A program made the translations under genes and the position numbers. Positions 35,610-46,959 of a DNA stretch of 64,000 nt are shown piece by piece (the stretch's first letter is position 1; each line of letters opens with the position of its first letter). The stretch is from contig QEOQ01000688.1 in NCBI GenBank assembly GCA_010279815.1, forward strand, positions 1,135,789 through 1,199,788. The letters run 5' to 3'. The stretch comes from Brachionus plicatilis (Eukaryota > Rotifera > Eurotatoria > Ploima > Brachionidae). The notes beneath the pieces were generated by a model, which was not told the origin of the DNA, did not search any database, and saw nothing but the letters and a program-made list of their open reading frames with translations.

Positions 35610-36090
35610 TGAACTTCTATTAAAGTCTGTTGGAAGAAACTTTCCTAGAATTCAAAAATTTTGAATCTTTAATAAATTTTGATCGAAATTTTCTTTTTTA
35701 TATAAAATTTAATAATTCAATTTTTTAAGATTTATATTTTAATGAAACAAATTTGGAAATTTTAGTGAATATTTTTTCATGTTTTAAGAATTAATGTATT
35801 TATAAAAAATAAATTTTATTGTTTGTCGAACGTGTAAGATGTTATTTTTGAAAATGATAAAAGTCCTATTGAATGACAAAGTTCCGGGCTTTTCTCAGTC
35901 AACGAAAAATTGAAGGTTTATTGAAGATTTGTAAAAGATCTTTAAAATTTCGTTATCATTTCTTTACTTTTTAACACTTGAAGTACCTAAATTTCCAACT
36001 ACTAGAAGAACCAAAACGAGTCATATCGACTCGTTATGATAGTTAAAGAATAAATCAAATATTTTATGTTCAAATTTATTTAAATTATTA
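35610..36090. other. AT-rich spacer between mobile elements
   Basis: No ORF or clear repeat recognised between the GTGACCA-rich element and the TA-flanked palindrome. Confidence 0.4.
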
Positions 36091-37276
36091 CAGTACCGAT
36101 TTGACAAGTGGATTTCTGGTAATTTTACGTAAAAATTGGTAAAATTGAAAATGCCAAAAAAAAGCTCAATTTATTGAAATTTTTGCTATTTTCTAATAAA
36201 TTTTGAAAAAAAGTAGTTTCTATTTATTTAGTTATATTGTTGGCGGAGCTGTAAGCTTAGGCTGACTATACTCCCTGGTCATATTGGACCTTTCATACTA
36301 GTTATAATTTGTAACTAGTCTTGTTGCTAGAATTAGATTTAAACTAAACTCGGAGTTACTAGGCTGTATTTATAACTAATAATTGATTTTTAACTTGGAG
36401 ACAATTTAGAAAATAGAATGATATTCAAAGGATATATAAAAGAGAATTTTTAGATTTGAAATGGTTTTTGAATATTTTTAGCTCAAGGTTTGAGTTCAAT
36501 AAAGTTTCTAAAACCAGTCTATTCTTTCCAATGCCAAAGTCTTAGTCCAGTCCTAAGTTAACCGCTAACAATATTTTACCAAAAGTTACTTTTAACTTTT
36601 TTTTAGGTAAAAAGAAGTAAAATATGGTAAAAAAAAGTAACTTTTAAAAGAAAATTGAGAATTTTTTAATTTTTCTAATAAACTAGTAGTCAGACCATCC
36701 GCCATTTTTGTCTAATGATACATTAATTACCTATAAAACAAAAAATAACACATATTTAATTTTTTTAAATTTTAAGAATTATTCAATAATTTTTTCTTTT
36801 GATATTATTTCTAAATTAAAAAGGTATTTAAAGAAAATATAGATCAATTTTACCTGCTTACTAGCCAAATCTAAACCGGATAGAAATGGTTTGGAATGAA
36901 TTAAAAATATTTATTTGAGCAAATGATCCTAAAAATGATGAAGAATTAACTAGTTTAATTTTCAAATTTCAAAAAAATTTTACAATTACAAAATGTAATA
37001 ATTACATAAGTCGATTAAAAAAAGTGAATAATTCTTAAAATTTAAAAAATTAAATTTTACCATATTTTACTTCTTTTTACCTAAATTTACGTAAAAATTA
37101 GTAAAAAAAAAAGTTAAAAAAAGTAACTTTTGGTAAAATATAATCAAATAAATGGAAACTACTTTTTTCAAAATTTATTAGAAAAAATTTCAATAAATTG
37201 AGCTTTTTTTTGGCATTTTCATTTTTACCAATTTTTACGTAAAATTACCAGAAATCCACTTGTCAAATCGGTACTG
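36091..37276. mobile_element. Tc1/mariner-like palindromic element, interrupted by a solo LTR
   Basis: The terminal sequence CAGTACCGATTTGACAAGTG (36091 on) is exactly mirrored at the right end (to 37276). Both ends abut TA, the duplication used by Tc1/mariner elements, whose ends often read CAGT. After subtracting the 333-bp LTR at 36238-36570, the left arm continues (ATTTTACCAAAAGTTACTTT) and matches the right arm to about 37040, giving arms of roughly 230 bp in an 850-bp element. There is no transposase ORF. Confidence 0.8.
36238..36570 (+). mobile_element. 333-bp solo LTR (TG...CA) nested in the mariner-like element
   Basis: Begins TGTTGGCGGAGCTG and ends AACCGCTAACA, so it has the TG...CA borders of an LTR with short inverted ends (TGTTGGCGG/CCGCTAACA). 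It is flanked by the 4-bp repeat ATAT. The pairing partner of the interrupted arm, near 37140, has no insertion, which fixes the borders. Inside are a TATA box (GATATATAAAAG, about 36429-36442) and a poly(A) signal AATAAA near 36497, in the order expected of U3-R. It has no coding region. It looks like an LTR retrotransposon reduced by recombination. Copia or Gypsy origin is undecided. Confidence 0.82.
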
Positions 37277-37357
37277 TAAAATAATTGAATAAAAACAGTA
37301 AATTAATAAAGTTTAGTCTTTTCTTAGGCCTTATAAAATATCCATGGTTGATCAAAC

Positions 37358-37654
37358 CAGACTTGTTTATAAGTCACAGTTTTAAGTTTAAGTCACAAAA
37401 ATTTAAGTCAAAGTTATGACTTGCACAAAAATTTTTATCAATATCTGCTTCATTTGGACCAGTTGAAAGAATTTTTTCACAATCTGGTTACATTAACATA
37501 CCACATAGGTCAAGATTAACAGCCAGGAACTTGGAAGCAACTACTTTATTGGTACCAAATATGGATTGATTAAATCATTGACTTGACTTAAAAAAAAAAA
37601 ATTTAAGTCAAGTCATTGACTTGACTTAAGACTTGTGACTTAAAAACAAGTCTG
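37358..37654. mobile_element. hAT remnant, CAGACTTG ends with near-perfect 8-bp TSD
   Basis: Ends CAGACTTGTTTATAAGTCAC and GTGACTTAAAAACAAGTCTG are inverted repeats. The flanks GATCAAAC and AATCAAAC match 7 of 8. Tandem TTGACTTGACTTAA words occupy the right side. The interior keeps the last exon-like piece of a hAT transposase, making this an internally deleted derivative of an autonomous element. Confidence 0.9.
37441..37569 (+). pseudogene. hAT transposase C-terminal fragment
   Basis: An open frame of about 42 codons reading ISASFGPVERIFSQSGYI then PHRSRLTARNLEATTLLVPN and a stop. This is the conserved C-terminal dimerisation segment of hAT (hobo/Ac/Tam3) transposases, where S.PVER.FS..G......R..L...N.E is typical. 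Upstream catalytic parts are absent. It lies between the hAT-type inverted ends. Confidence 0.9.
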
Positions 37655-37664
37655 AATCAAACTT

Positions 37665-38501
37665 TTTTTTAAATACTCTCTACTTCTTTTGTACAATATC
37701 CACACACTGCTTTTTTAAATCTTGAACAAAAATTTGTCGCTTTATAATTACCACATAGATGAATATTAATAAAATTTTTTTTTATTTAAATTTAGTAAAT
37801 TTAGAAAGTTATTCTTATTTTTATGCTGAAAAAAAATATTATGCTCAAATAACAAAAATTGCCTTGGATTTTAGAGGCAAGAATCGAAAAAGAGTAATTT
37901 TGACTCGTTGTTCCTTCCAGTGTTAAAGAAAATGTATAGATTTAAAAAAAAATTATTCAAATAAATAAATTTGTAGAATATTTCTTGTTAATTTCTTCGA
38001 ATATTTAAAGAATATCTAAAGAAATGTATTTTGAAATTAAAACGTGAGTTTGATTAATTTTCTGGCTTTAAGATTAAATTGAGTATAACACTTTAACTTT
38101 ATATACATTTTAATACATTTCTTCCATATTTTAATTTTTAAATTTAGTCTGCAATTAAAAATAACTTGGCAATTTCAAACTTGATTAAAAGTATCTTTTG
38201 ATTTTTGCAAATTTATATTTTTAATTAAATTCAATTAAAAAAAAACTTCCAAAAAAATATTTTTAAAAGACAATATTTTTTGGCAATTGCTCTGAATGCA
38301 ATTATTGACAAAACTTAAATTTTGCATAAAAAAATGTGCATGCCAATTTATGACTAAATTAAAATTTTAGCATTTCATTTTGATCTTTATTTTTGCATTC
38401 ATCGGTATAAGCAATTCAAACGTGTAACTTTAAATCCAGTCTACGTCAGATTTTTTAAAAAAAAAAACAAATTTTAAAATAATTTAAAAATTCTCCAAAA
38501 A
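37665..38501. promoter_or_regulatory. spacer and probable promoter/5'UTR of coatomer beta
   Basis: AT-rich with no ORF. It must hold the promoter of the downstream gene, but I can point to no specific element. Confidence 0.35.
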
Positions 38502-41472
38502 ATGTCCGCCACATCTCAAATCATGATCGAACAGCCCTGTTACACTTTGATCAACTTACCGCAAGATGTCGAACAACCGACCGAAATGAAACTAAGAGAA
38601 GACCTGGAAAAGGGCGACAACAAAGTATGAAAAATTTTCCCAAAAAATGAGCTAAAAATTTTTGTAACAAAATTTCGTTTAGATCAAAGCGGAAGCCCTG
38701 AAAAAAGTTATTCAACTGATGTTAAATGGCGAAAAGTTTCCGTCACTTCTAATGACCATAATTCGCTTTGTAATGCCAGTAGCCGATCACACTCTCAAAA
38801 AACTTTTGCTCATTTTCTGGGAAATAGTTCCTAAGAACACACCTGATGGAAAATTGATGCAAGAAATGATCCTTGTTTGTGACGCGTACAGAAGGGACCT
38901 GCAGCATCCGAACGAATTTATTCGCGGTTCGACGCTCAGATTTTTGTGCAAGCTCAAAGAGCCGGAGCTTCTGGAGCCGCTGATGCCTTCGATCAGAGCT
39001 TGTCTAGACTACAAACACAACTATGTGAGAAGAAATGCAGTCATGGCAATTTTTACAATATACAAAAATTTCAATTTCCTAATGCCTGACGCTCCGGAAA
39101 TAATTGCCAATTTTCTCGAGCGAGAACAAGACATGTCATGCAAGAGAAACGCATTTATGATGCTAATTCACGCCGACCAAGAAAGAGCCCTGAACTATCT
39201 GAGCAGTTGCATTGACCAAGTGAACTCGTTTGGAGACATTCTTCAATTGGTAATAGTGGAGCTGATCTACAAAGTTTGCCATGCAAATCCGTCGGAGAGA
39301 GCCAGATTTATTCGGTGTGTTTACGCGTTGCTGAACTCGTCGAGTCCTGCAGTGCGGTACGAGGCGGCGGGAACTCTGATCACGCTGTCGAGTGCTCCTT
39401 CGGCCGTCAAAGCTGCTGCCTCATGCTACATAGATCTAATTGTCAAAGAAAGCGACAACAATGTCAAATTGATTGTTTTGGACAAAATAATTCAGCTGAA
39501 AGAAGTTCCATCGCACGAAAAAGTGCTCCAAGAACTGGTCATGGACATCCTGAGAGTGCTGTCGTCGCCCGACATCGAGGTCAGAAAAAAAACCCTAAAT
39601 CTTTGTCTTGACTTGGTGTCGTCCAGGACCATTAGCGAAATGGTATTGGTGCTCAAAAAAGAGCTCTCCAAGACCAACAATGCCAACGAACTGGAAGACA
39701 TGGACAAATACAGACAACTTTTGGTGCGAACTCTGCACCAAATGACCATCAAATTTCCGGACACTGCCTCTTCCATAATCGGCTCTGTGATCGAGTACTT
39801 GAGCGACAGCAACGAACTAGCTGCTGCCGACGTGCTCGTATTTGTCCGAGAAATAATCCACAAACTTCCCACTCTCAAAGAGCTGATCCTGCAGAAGATG
39901 CTCGAAATATTTTCACTAATCAAGTCGGTGAAAATTGTGCGCGGCTCGCTATGGATTTTGGGCGAATACTGCGATTCCATTGAGGACATTCAAAGCTTGT
40001 TGACCCAAGTGCGTCAATCGCTGGGCGACTTACCGATCGTGGACGACGAGGTGAAACGCGCCGCTGGCCTCGACAACAAACAGGATGAGCAAATACTGAA
40101 AAGCAACATCAGCACAGGAACCCAACAATTGGTCACTGCAGACGGAACGTACGCAACCCAGTCGGCTTTTGTGTCCAGCTCGGCCAGTGCTAATGACAAA
40201 GATGACGCGGACAAGCGGCCGCCACTCAGAGCATTTCTAATCAAAGGAGACTTTTTTATCGCCTCGGCGCTCGCCAGAACTTTGACCAAACTTGCAGTCA
40301 AGTATTCAAAATTGGTGCACGGCAATCAGACCAAACAGAACCGGTTCAACGCCGAAACAATGCTGATAATGGCCTCTATTTTGCACTATGGAAAGTCGGG
40401 CATGGCCAAAAAGCCGATCAATGAGGACGACACTGACTCGATCAACATTTGTCTCAGAGTGCTGTCAGAAAATAGTCCATTTGTTTTGAATTTGATCAAT
40501 AGTCAATCGGCGGCCGCTCTTAGCAACATGCTGGACGCCAAACTGAGCGATGAATGCCAAAGTGGCTGGCTCAAACAAACCAAGAAGAAAATAAAGAGCC
40601 AGCAAATTCAAGCCGATGATCCCTTACGGTTCGGACAATTGATTTCCAACTCGGACCTCATCGAAAAAGAAGACGTCTTTGACATGACTTTAAAACAGGC
40701 CATAGGTCTATTTAACAAAAAAGACGACGACTTTATTCTGTCCTCAAAACTAAACAAAGTAACCCAATTGACCGGATTTTCGGACCCTGTTTACTCCGAA
40801 GCGTACGTGCATGTAAATCAGTATGATATTGTTTTGGACGTGTTGATTGTCAATCAGACTACAGACACTCTTCAAAATCTTACTCTTGAATTGGCCACTC
40901 TGGGCGATTTGAAGCTGGTCGAAAAGCCCCAATCGCTCACTCTGGCCCCAAGGGACTTTACCAACATCAAGGCCAACATAAAGGTCGCCTCCACTGAGAA
41001 CGGCATTATTTTCGGAAATATTGTGTACGACATTAGTGGCGCTACCAGCGATCGAAATTGTGTTGTCTTGAATGACATTCACATTGATATAATGGACTAT
41101 ATTGTGCCGGCTCAATGTACTGACCAGGAATTTTTGCAAATGTGGGTGCTATTTGAATGGGAGAACAAGGTGGTGGTTAACACGAATATAAAAGATTTGA
41201 ATGAGTATTTGGAGCATATCATAAAATCGACAAACATGAAGTGTTTGACGCCGGAAAAAGCCTTGTCAGGCGACTGTGGTTTTATGGCGGCAAATTTGTA
41301 CGCAAAATCTATTTTTGGAGAGGACGTGTTGGCCAATGTTAGCATTGAAAAGTCACTTCATAATCCGGATAGCAATGTTCATGGACACATCAGAATCAGG
41401 GCCAAATCTCAAGGCATGGCGTTGAGCATGGGCGACAAAATCAACTTGACTCAAAAGCAAATCAAGAATTAA
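38502..41472 (+). CDS. COPB1: coatomer subunit beta (beta-COP)
   Basis: Exons 38502-38624 and 38683-41472 (58-nt GT-AG intron) give 970 aa, near the usual ~953. Similarity to animal beta-COP is very high throughout. The N-terminus [24 protein letters not shown] leads into KAEALKKVI and [23 protein letters not shown]/armadillo repeats fill about residues 15-540 ([53 protein letters not shown]). After a charged linker comes the C-terminal appendage (about 700-965), with [32 protein letters not shown] and [16 protein letters not shown]. Beta-COP is part of the COPI coat driving Golgi-to-ER and intra-Golgi vesicle traffic. The first exon supplies the initiator that the long frame lacks. The poly(A) signal is at 41603-41608. 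The coding sequence is far richer in G+C than its flanks, as expected of a highly expressed gene. Confidence 0.98.
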
Positions 41473-41702
41473 TTCCAATGTTGTATACTCTGAATCGTTT
41501 AGTTTTTAAATCGTCTTCTTTTATTTTTATTATTTGATACTAAAACTTAGAATTGGCAAAATTTAGCTCTAACAAAAATTTTGCTTTTAAACTTTATTAT
41601 TGAATAAAAATTAATTTATAACTATTTTTTTTGTTGTTGTTGTTTCTAATGTTGTAAAATGAGAAAATAATATTCGAAAATCACCAAAAGAATTTACTAA
41701 AG

Positions 41703-41960
41703 GCATACAATTATCGTTCACCAATAATATTTTTTTTATTCACCAAAAAAATATAATCTAAAAATATTATTTTGGTTGACATAAATATTTTTTTGGCTTA
41801 AAATAATTAATAAATTTGGTGAAAAAATGATATTTTTTTAGTGAAATAAAATTGTTTTGGTGAAAAGTTTATTTATTTTGTTCATTTTTTATTATTTTTT
41901 TGGTGATTTATTTTGGTGAAGTATTTAATAATTATTTGGTGAAGTAGAAATTTAGTGCCG
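41703..41960. mobile_element. 258-bp miniature element with TTGGTGAA motifs and 9-bp TSD
   Basis: It is flanked by a perfect TTACTAAAG repeat (41694-41702 and 41961-41969). The ends, GCATACAATTAT... and ...AAATTTAGTGCCG, are imperfect inverted repeats. TTCACC(A)A on the left and TTGGTGAA on the right occur about eight times within the element, giving a foldback structure. It lies about 230 bp after the beta-COP stop. Confidence 0.75.
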
Positions 41961-42287
41961 TTACTAAAGAACAGGACAAAATCTAAAATTTTTAATTAGT
42001 TCCGTGAATGCAAATTGCTATTACGCATGTTAAGATTATTTTAATATTTTAAAATTTCTAAATTGAGTGTAAAAGTGCAAAATAAAAGATACATAATTTA
42101 AATCTAAAAAATAAGTACCTAAACTAAAATTTTAAATAAATATCCTGGCAATACCGTTCTAATTAAAAGCGGTTAAAAAATTGTTCTTTTTTTTTTCATT
42201 ATTAATTTCAATCTAAACAAAATTATTTAGTTGATTTATTTTTAGATACGGTGCTGCTACGATACCATAAATTAACCATAATTTACG

Positions 42288-42839
42288 GGAAAATTGCAGT
42301 TTGAGATTAAGATCAAAAGATCAAAATATAAATTGTAATATTTTTTCAAATTATAGAGAAAAAAAAATTTTTTCCTTAGAAATTAAATCAGATGTTATGT
42401 CAAGTTTATTTTCATACATGAAATTTTAAAATTTCCCTTTTTAATTGAACTTTAATAGATTTAAATATTTTAATTGATTTTAATGGAAATTTACTTTTCA
42501 AGACAGGAAATTTTACTTTTTTTAAAATTTTTGAATGCAAAAATAAAATTATTTAATGAATTTGAATGAATGGATAAAGTTATAAATTAAATTTTTAAAT
42601 TAACTTATCCTGAATAATTTAAATAATAAATTTTATTTGATAAATAATTATTGATCTCTCAAGTTGAGAGATCAATAATTTTAATGATAATTTGATAATG
42701 AACCACTATAAGACATAACATGTCTAGTAATGTTCAGTATTTATTTTTTAAAAATTATCAAAATCATTAGATTAATTAAGTTTTAAAATTTTAAATGATC
42801 GTTTTGATCTTAAAATTTGATCTGAAACTTAAATTTGCC
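42288..42839. mobile_element. 552-bp miniature inverted-repeat element, second copy of the GGCAAATTG family
   Basis: The reverse-oriented relative of 587-1129. Ends GGAAAATTGCAGTTTGAG and CTTAAATTTGCC. It is flanked by a perfect 8-bp repeat AATTTACG (42280-42287 and 42840-42847), different from that of the first copy, which shows an independent insertion. The target itself sits in TACGGTAA-rich palindromic sequence that continues to about 43200. A truncated third copy is at 44835-45095. Confidence 0.85.
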
Positions 42840-43661
42840 AATTTACGTACATTATGGTAAATTCACGATATTTTAGCATATTTAGCGTAAAATATGGTAA
42901 TATAGAAAACAGTATTTTCGTAAAATAACGATAATTACACTAAATTTCCCATAATTATTGTAAAATTCAGTGAAAAAAATTCCAAAATTTTCGAAAAAAA
43001 ACATTTTCATGCAAAAAAAATTTATTTTGTATTGTTTAAAAAATTTTAAAAAAAAATAAAATTTGATTGACTTTTTTGACCAAAATTAACGTAAATTACG
43101 GTAAATTATAGTAAAAAATGTTGTAAAATAGTGTAAAATGGTGTTAAATGGTCAAAAATTGTAAAAAATCAACAATAAAGGAAAAATTGTTTTATTTTAG
43201 ATTTATTTTTTTTATACTTCAAGATATTTATATTTTTATAGTTTTCTGAACCAAGTTATAGCTCCTTCTTCATACAAATACAAACTGAAGTTTAATAAAA
43301 TTAAAAAGATGAAAAAGATGAGTAAAAAAGAAAAAAAGTAAAAAAATCTAGTAAAATATGTTATTCAACTAAATGTATTTTTACTGTTAGTTAAAATGTC
43401 AAAAGTCTTAAAATTTATAAGCCGATAGTAAATATATTTATTCATAGTTACCGCCTGGAAAAGCGAAAAAAACAGATGGTGTATATTACATGATGGAGGA
43501 TTTATTTTTACATGAAAAAAGATATAAAATAAAAATCAAGATGCATAAAATGAATTTTCTGCAAAGAAAAATTGTCTTTTATGAAAAATGTGTTGTTTCG
43601 CATCAGGAGCTGTTTTTTGACTTGTATTACGAGTGTTAATTTTTAAATATGAAAAACTTAA

Positions 43662-44375
43662 GGCATCTTGAAGTTGATGATCAATTCAAAATATCATTTC
43701 AATTCAAAAAGTTTGTCTTTAGATATTAAACTTAATCTTTGATTTTATTTAAATAATTCTAATGTAACATGATTTACATGCAATGTAGATTTAGAAAATA
43801 AAAAAAAATTGAAAAAAAATTTTCTCAGTCCATTGATAATTGATTTTCAATTTAGTTAGCTGATTTTTTGTAAAGTTTTATTTTCATTTTATTACTAATT
43901 TGGAATTTTTTATTTGAATTTTTTTTAAAATTTAATTGTGAATGCTAACACAAATACTTTTGAAATAAAAAATGGGTCTGTTAAAACTCAAGATCAATGA
44001 TCTTCAATTTTCAAGATCAGTGAAATTCAAGATCAGATTTTTCAATTACTGATACTCATTTTAATTACCTGATATTGGTTTTCAAGTTCAAAAAATAAGT
44101 GTTGCAAAAATTTTTTTTAATTAAAATCAATTAAGAAACAAATAAAAAAAATCTATGAAAACTTAACAAAAAATCAGCTAACTAAATTGAAAATCGATTA
44201 TCAATGGACTGAGAAAATTTTTTTTCAATTTTTTTTTATTTTCTAAATCTACATTGCATGTAAATCATGTTACATTAGAATTATTTAAATAAAATCAAAG
44301 ATTAAGTTTAATATCTAAAGACAAACTTTTTGAATTGAAATGATATTTTGAATTGATCATCAACTTCAAGATGCC
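43662..44375. mobile_element. 714-bp miniature inverted-repeat element, GGCATCTTGAAG ends, 8-bp TSD
   Basis: Arms of about 230 bp (43662-43890 and 44150-44375) are highly similar inverted repeats beginning GGCATCTTGAAGTTGATGAT. It is flanked by a perfect AAACTTAA repeat (43654-43661 and 44376-44383). The loop contains AAGATCA words and no ORF. Sequence at 43085-43200 and, inverted, at 44520-44640 suggests it landed inside a larger foldback. Confidence 0.87.
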
Positions 44376-44834
44376 AAACTTAACTAAATCAAAGTAACAA
44401 GAATATTAATTTAGTTAATTTAAATTAATCATTAATTTAAATTGCAGTTTCTATCTGTCCAATTAGCTTTTATAATATTAGCTTTAATTTTAATTTCCAT
44501 TAAGATTGAAAAATTATATATACAAGAAAAACAATTTTTCCTTTTTTGTTGATTTTTTACCATTTTTCACCATTTTCAATTTTCATTAAACAATAATTAT
44601 GTTAATATTGGTCAAAAAATTCTAAAATTTTTCGAAAAAAAACAATTTCCATGAAAAAATTTTTTTTTTTTACTTTTTCAAATAAAACAAAAAAAATGAA
44701 AATTGGCTTATTTCTGCAGTAAATTTGTTAAAAAAATGTGAAAGTTAGAAAAAGTAAAACAAAAACCTAATTAAAATTTGATTATTTTCAAAACAAAAAA
44801 ATTGTTTTATTTATTTATTTTATTAATTTATAGT

Positions 44835-45095
44835 GCAAATCGAAGTTTGAGATCAAGATCAAAAGACCAAAATATAAAATGAAATATCTTTTTTTAATAA
44901 AATAAAGAAAATATTTTTTCCTTAGCAATTACTTTAGATGTTATGTCAAGTTTATTTTAATATGTAAAATTTTAAAGTTTCACTTTTTATTGAACTTAAT
45001 AGGTTTTAATTTATTAATTTCAGACTAAAAAATTTAATCCTTTAAAATTTATAATTTGTTTAAGAAAAAAAATACAATTATTTTAATTTGAATGA
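44835..45095. mobile_element. truncated copy of the GGCAAATTG element family
   Basis: Starts GTGCAAATCGAAGTTTGAGA and follows the 42288 copy (TTATGTCAAGTTTATTTT, TTTATTGAACTT) before diverging near 45095. Its last part, AAAATTTATAATTTGTTTAAG, is also found at about 2435. There is no right terminus. Confidence 0.6.
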
Positions 45096-45464
45096 ATTAA
45101 TATAATTAATTAATTAGACTGTTTTTCTCTTATTAATTAAATTTAATTAAAATTAAAAAATCAAATGTTCAAGAGCTGAAATATTTGAATCTAAATTCGA
45201 CAAGCATTAATTAGACATGTGGACACAAACTCCAAAATTTGGTTTGAAATTATTAGTTTGTCTGATATGAATTACCTTTACTTAGAGAATTACAGTTCTA
45301 TGTAAGTCTAAGGACTGTATTATATTTTTTTACGATTAGTTCATTTCGAAAAGTAAAATCTTGGGTTTATCTAAAACATTTCAAATTATTTTATTTAATA
45401 ATTTCATTAGTAATTTTATTCGTTAACATTTTAATTAAAACAAAATAAATTCATATGAAAAAGC

Positions 45465-46788
45465 TCATTTCTTCCTGTTTCTATCTTTCTTTCGTGAATT
45501 CACTGCGTAATTCCACATGCTTTTCGAATCTTTTACGCTCTTTGATTGACATTCATTTTCAAAATTCTCTAAAATAATAAATGAATTGTATTGAATTTAT
45601 TTGTGCAATTTTTTATTGTATTTTACCTTTTATTTTGATAATGGAATCGCTGTACATTTTTTTTAACATATCAAGACCTAAATTTTTATCTTTTTTTGGA
45701 ATTTCCTGTTCAATCAGAGTTAAAAGGTGATCTTTAAAATATTTTTTTGAGACAATTTCCTTAACAAATTTTTTAGTTATTGCCTTAAAAACTTTTTGTT
45801 TAAATTACCTCAGACATTGTTGATTTGACTTCACTTTCAATTACTTCTGATTTAATTTCACTTTCGTTTACTTCTGTTTCATCTTCAAATTTTTCACACG
45901 ATGTTGTAAGATTACTTTCATTTAAAATCTTAGCAGAAGGTTTTGTCCTCCTTTCCAGCCTTTTTACAATAGGATGATTTTCAGTCTTTTTTTTTTAAAT
46001 TAATAGCTAGTTAAAAATTAATTTATTTTATTACTTCTTTTAATTTTGGCATGAAATTTTGCAATGTTTTGTTGAGGTTATTGATTGCATCAATTGTAGC
46101 CTGTTGATTTTCTATAATTCGGTCTAATTTTGACGAAACATCATTTGTTTCCTTTTTATTTATGTTAGAATAATTTTTAAAAAAAATTTAAAGGCTCGCT
46201 TTTTGTTGCATTAAAACGAGCCTGAGTAAAAAAATTTGAATTAGTATTTAGAACCAAGTTAAAATCAAAATTAGCTTTATTCTCTGTAAACCAAATCTTA
46301 GAAAGACTTTCAAAAAAATTACCGTTCCGTTGGCAAAAAATTCCAGGGCATCAGTATTTGATTTATTGCATGCTTGTTCATTATTATGCTGGGGAAATAA
46401 ATCTTCTTCTAGTTCCAAATCATTTTCATCAATTGAGTCATTTCCATTTGTCACATCTATTTCCGCAAATATTCTCCCGGGAACTATTTTAAACAATTCT
46501 TTAGATTTGAGTTCTGCCAAAAGTTGATATTTTTTGCGACCAACTGAAATATTATAGGTGACGGTCTGTCCAATTTCAAGCTTTAGAATTTTTATAAAAA
46601 AATTTCAAAATTTTTTTTCAAATATTTACTTCATTAAATTTTTCCCATTCATCGATTTCTGTCAGGGGAACATAATGGAGTGTTCCAAAATATTTTTCAA
46701 TTCCTCTAGATGCGTTTTCTAAATTGGCTTGCTCTTTGTTAATTTGAATTTCAACGCATTCTTTTTTAAATTGCTTTCTTGGAGCCAT
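45465..46788 (-). CDS. unrecognised six-exon gene, 315 aa
   Basis: I infer exons 46788-46630, 46580-46323, 46151-46035, 45985-45809, 45759-45627 and 45568-45465. Introns are 49, 171, 49, 49 and 58 nt, all GT-AG, and every junction keeps frame. It begins MAPRKQFKKECVEIQINKEQ. Exons 1-2 may form a small domain (IEKYFGTLHYVPLTEIDEW and QTVTYNISVGRKKYQLLAEL). Exon 3 is a coiled-coil-like helix (SSKLDRIIENQQATIDAINN). Exon 4 is Glu/Lys-rich. Exons 5-6 form a helical C-terminal domain (KKYFKDHLLTLIEQEIPKKD, MLKKMYSDSIIKIK, SMWNYAVNSRKKDR) distantly like BEN-type DNA-binding regions. That resemblance is weak and should not be taken as an assignment. The second intron contains an alternative acceptor (TTTTTTTACTCAG) leading to an early stop. 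The upstream region at about 46923-46960 is unusually GC-rich (ACCGCGTCGCCGTACCGTCC). Confidence 0.68.
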
Positions 46789-46959
46789 GAATTTTGATAT
46801 TTATTTTTTAATTTTTGGTTTCAAATCTAAAGGCTAAAATAAAAATTATTCATGAAGAAAAAATTGATGTTTTAACCAGATCCTAAAAAAGAAAATCTAA
46901 AGTTTTTAATTCAACAAAGATTGACCGTACCGCGTCGCCGTACCGTCCCAGTCGACCAA

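Noticed and set aside
39276..41345. Several 68-165 aa ORFs on other frames inside beta-COP
   Set aside because: Shadows of the highly conserved plus-strand coatomer frame.
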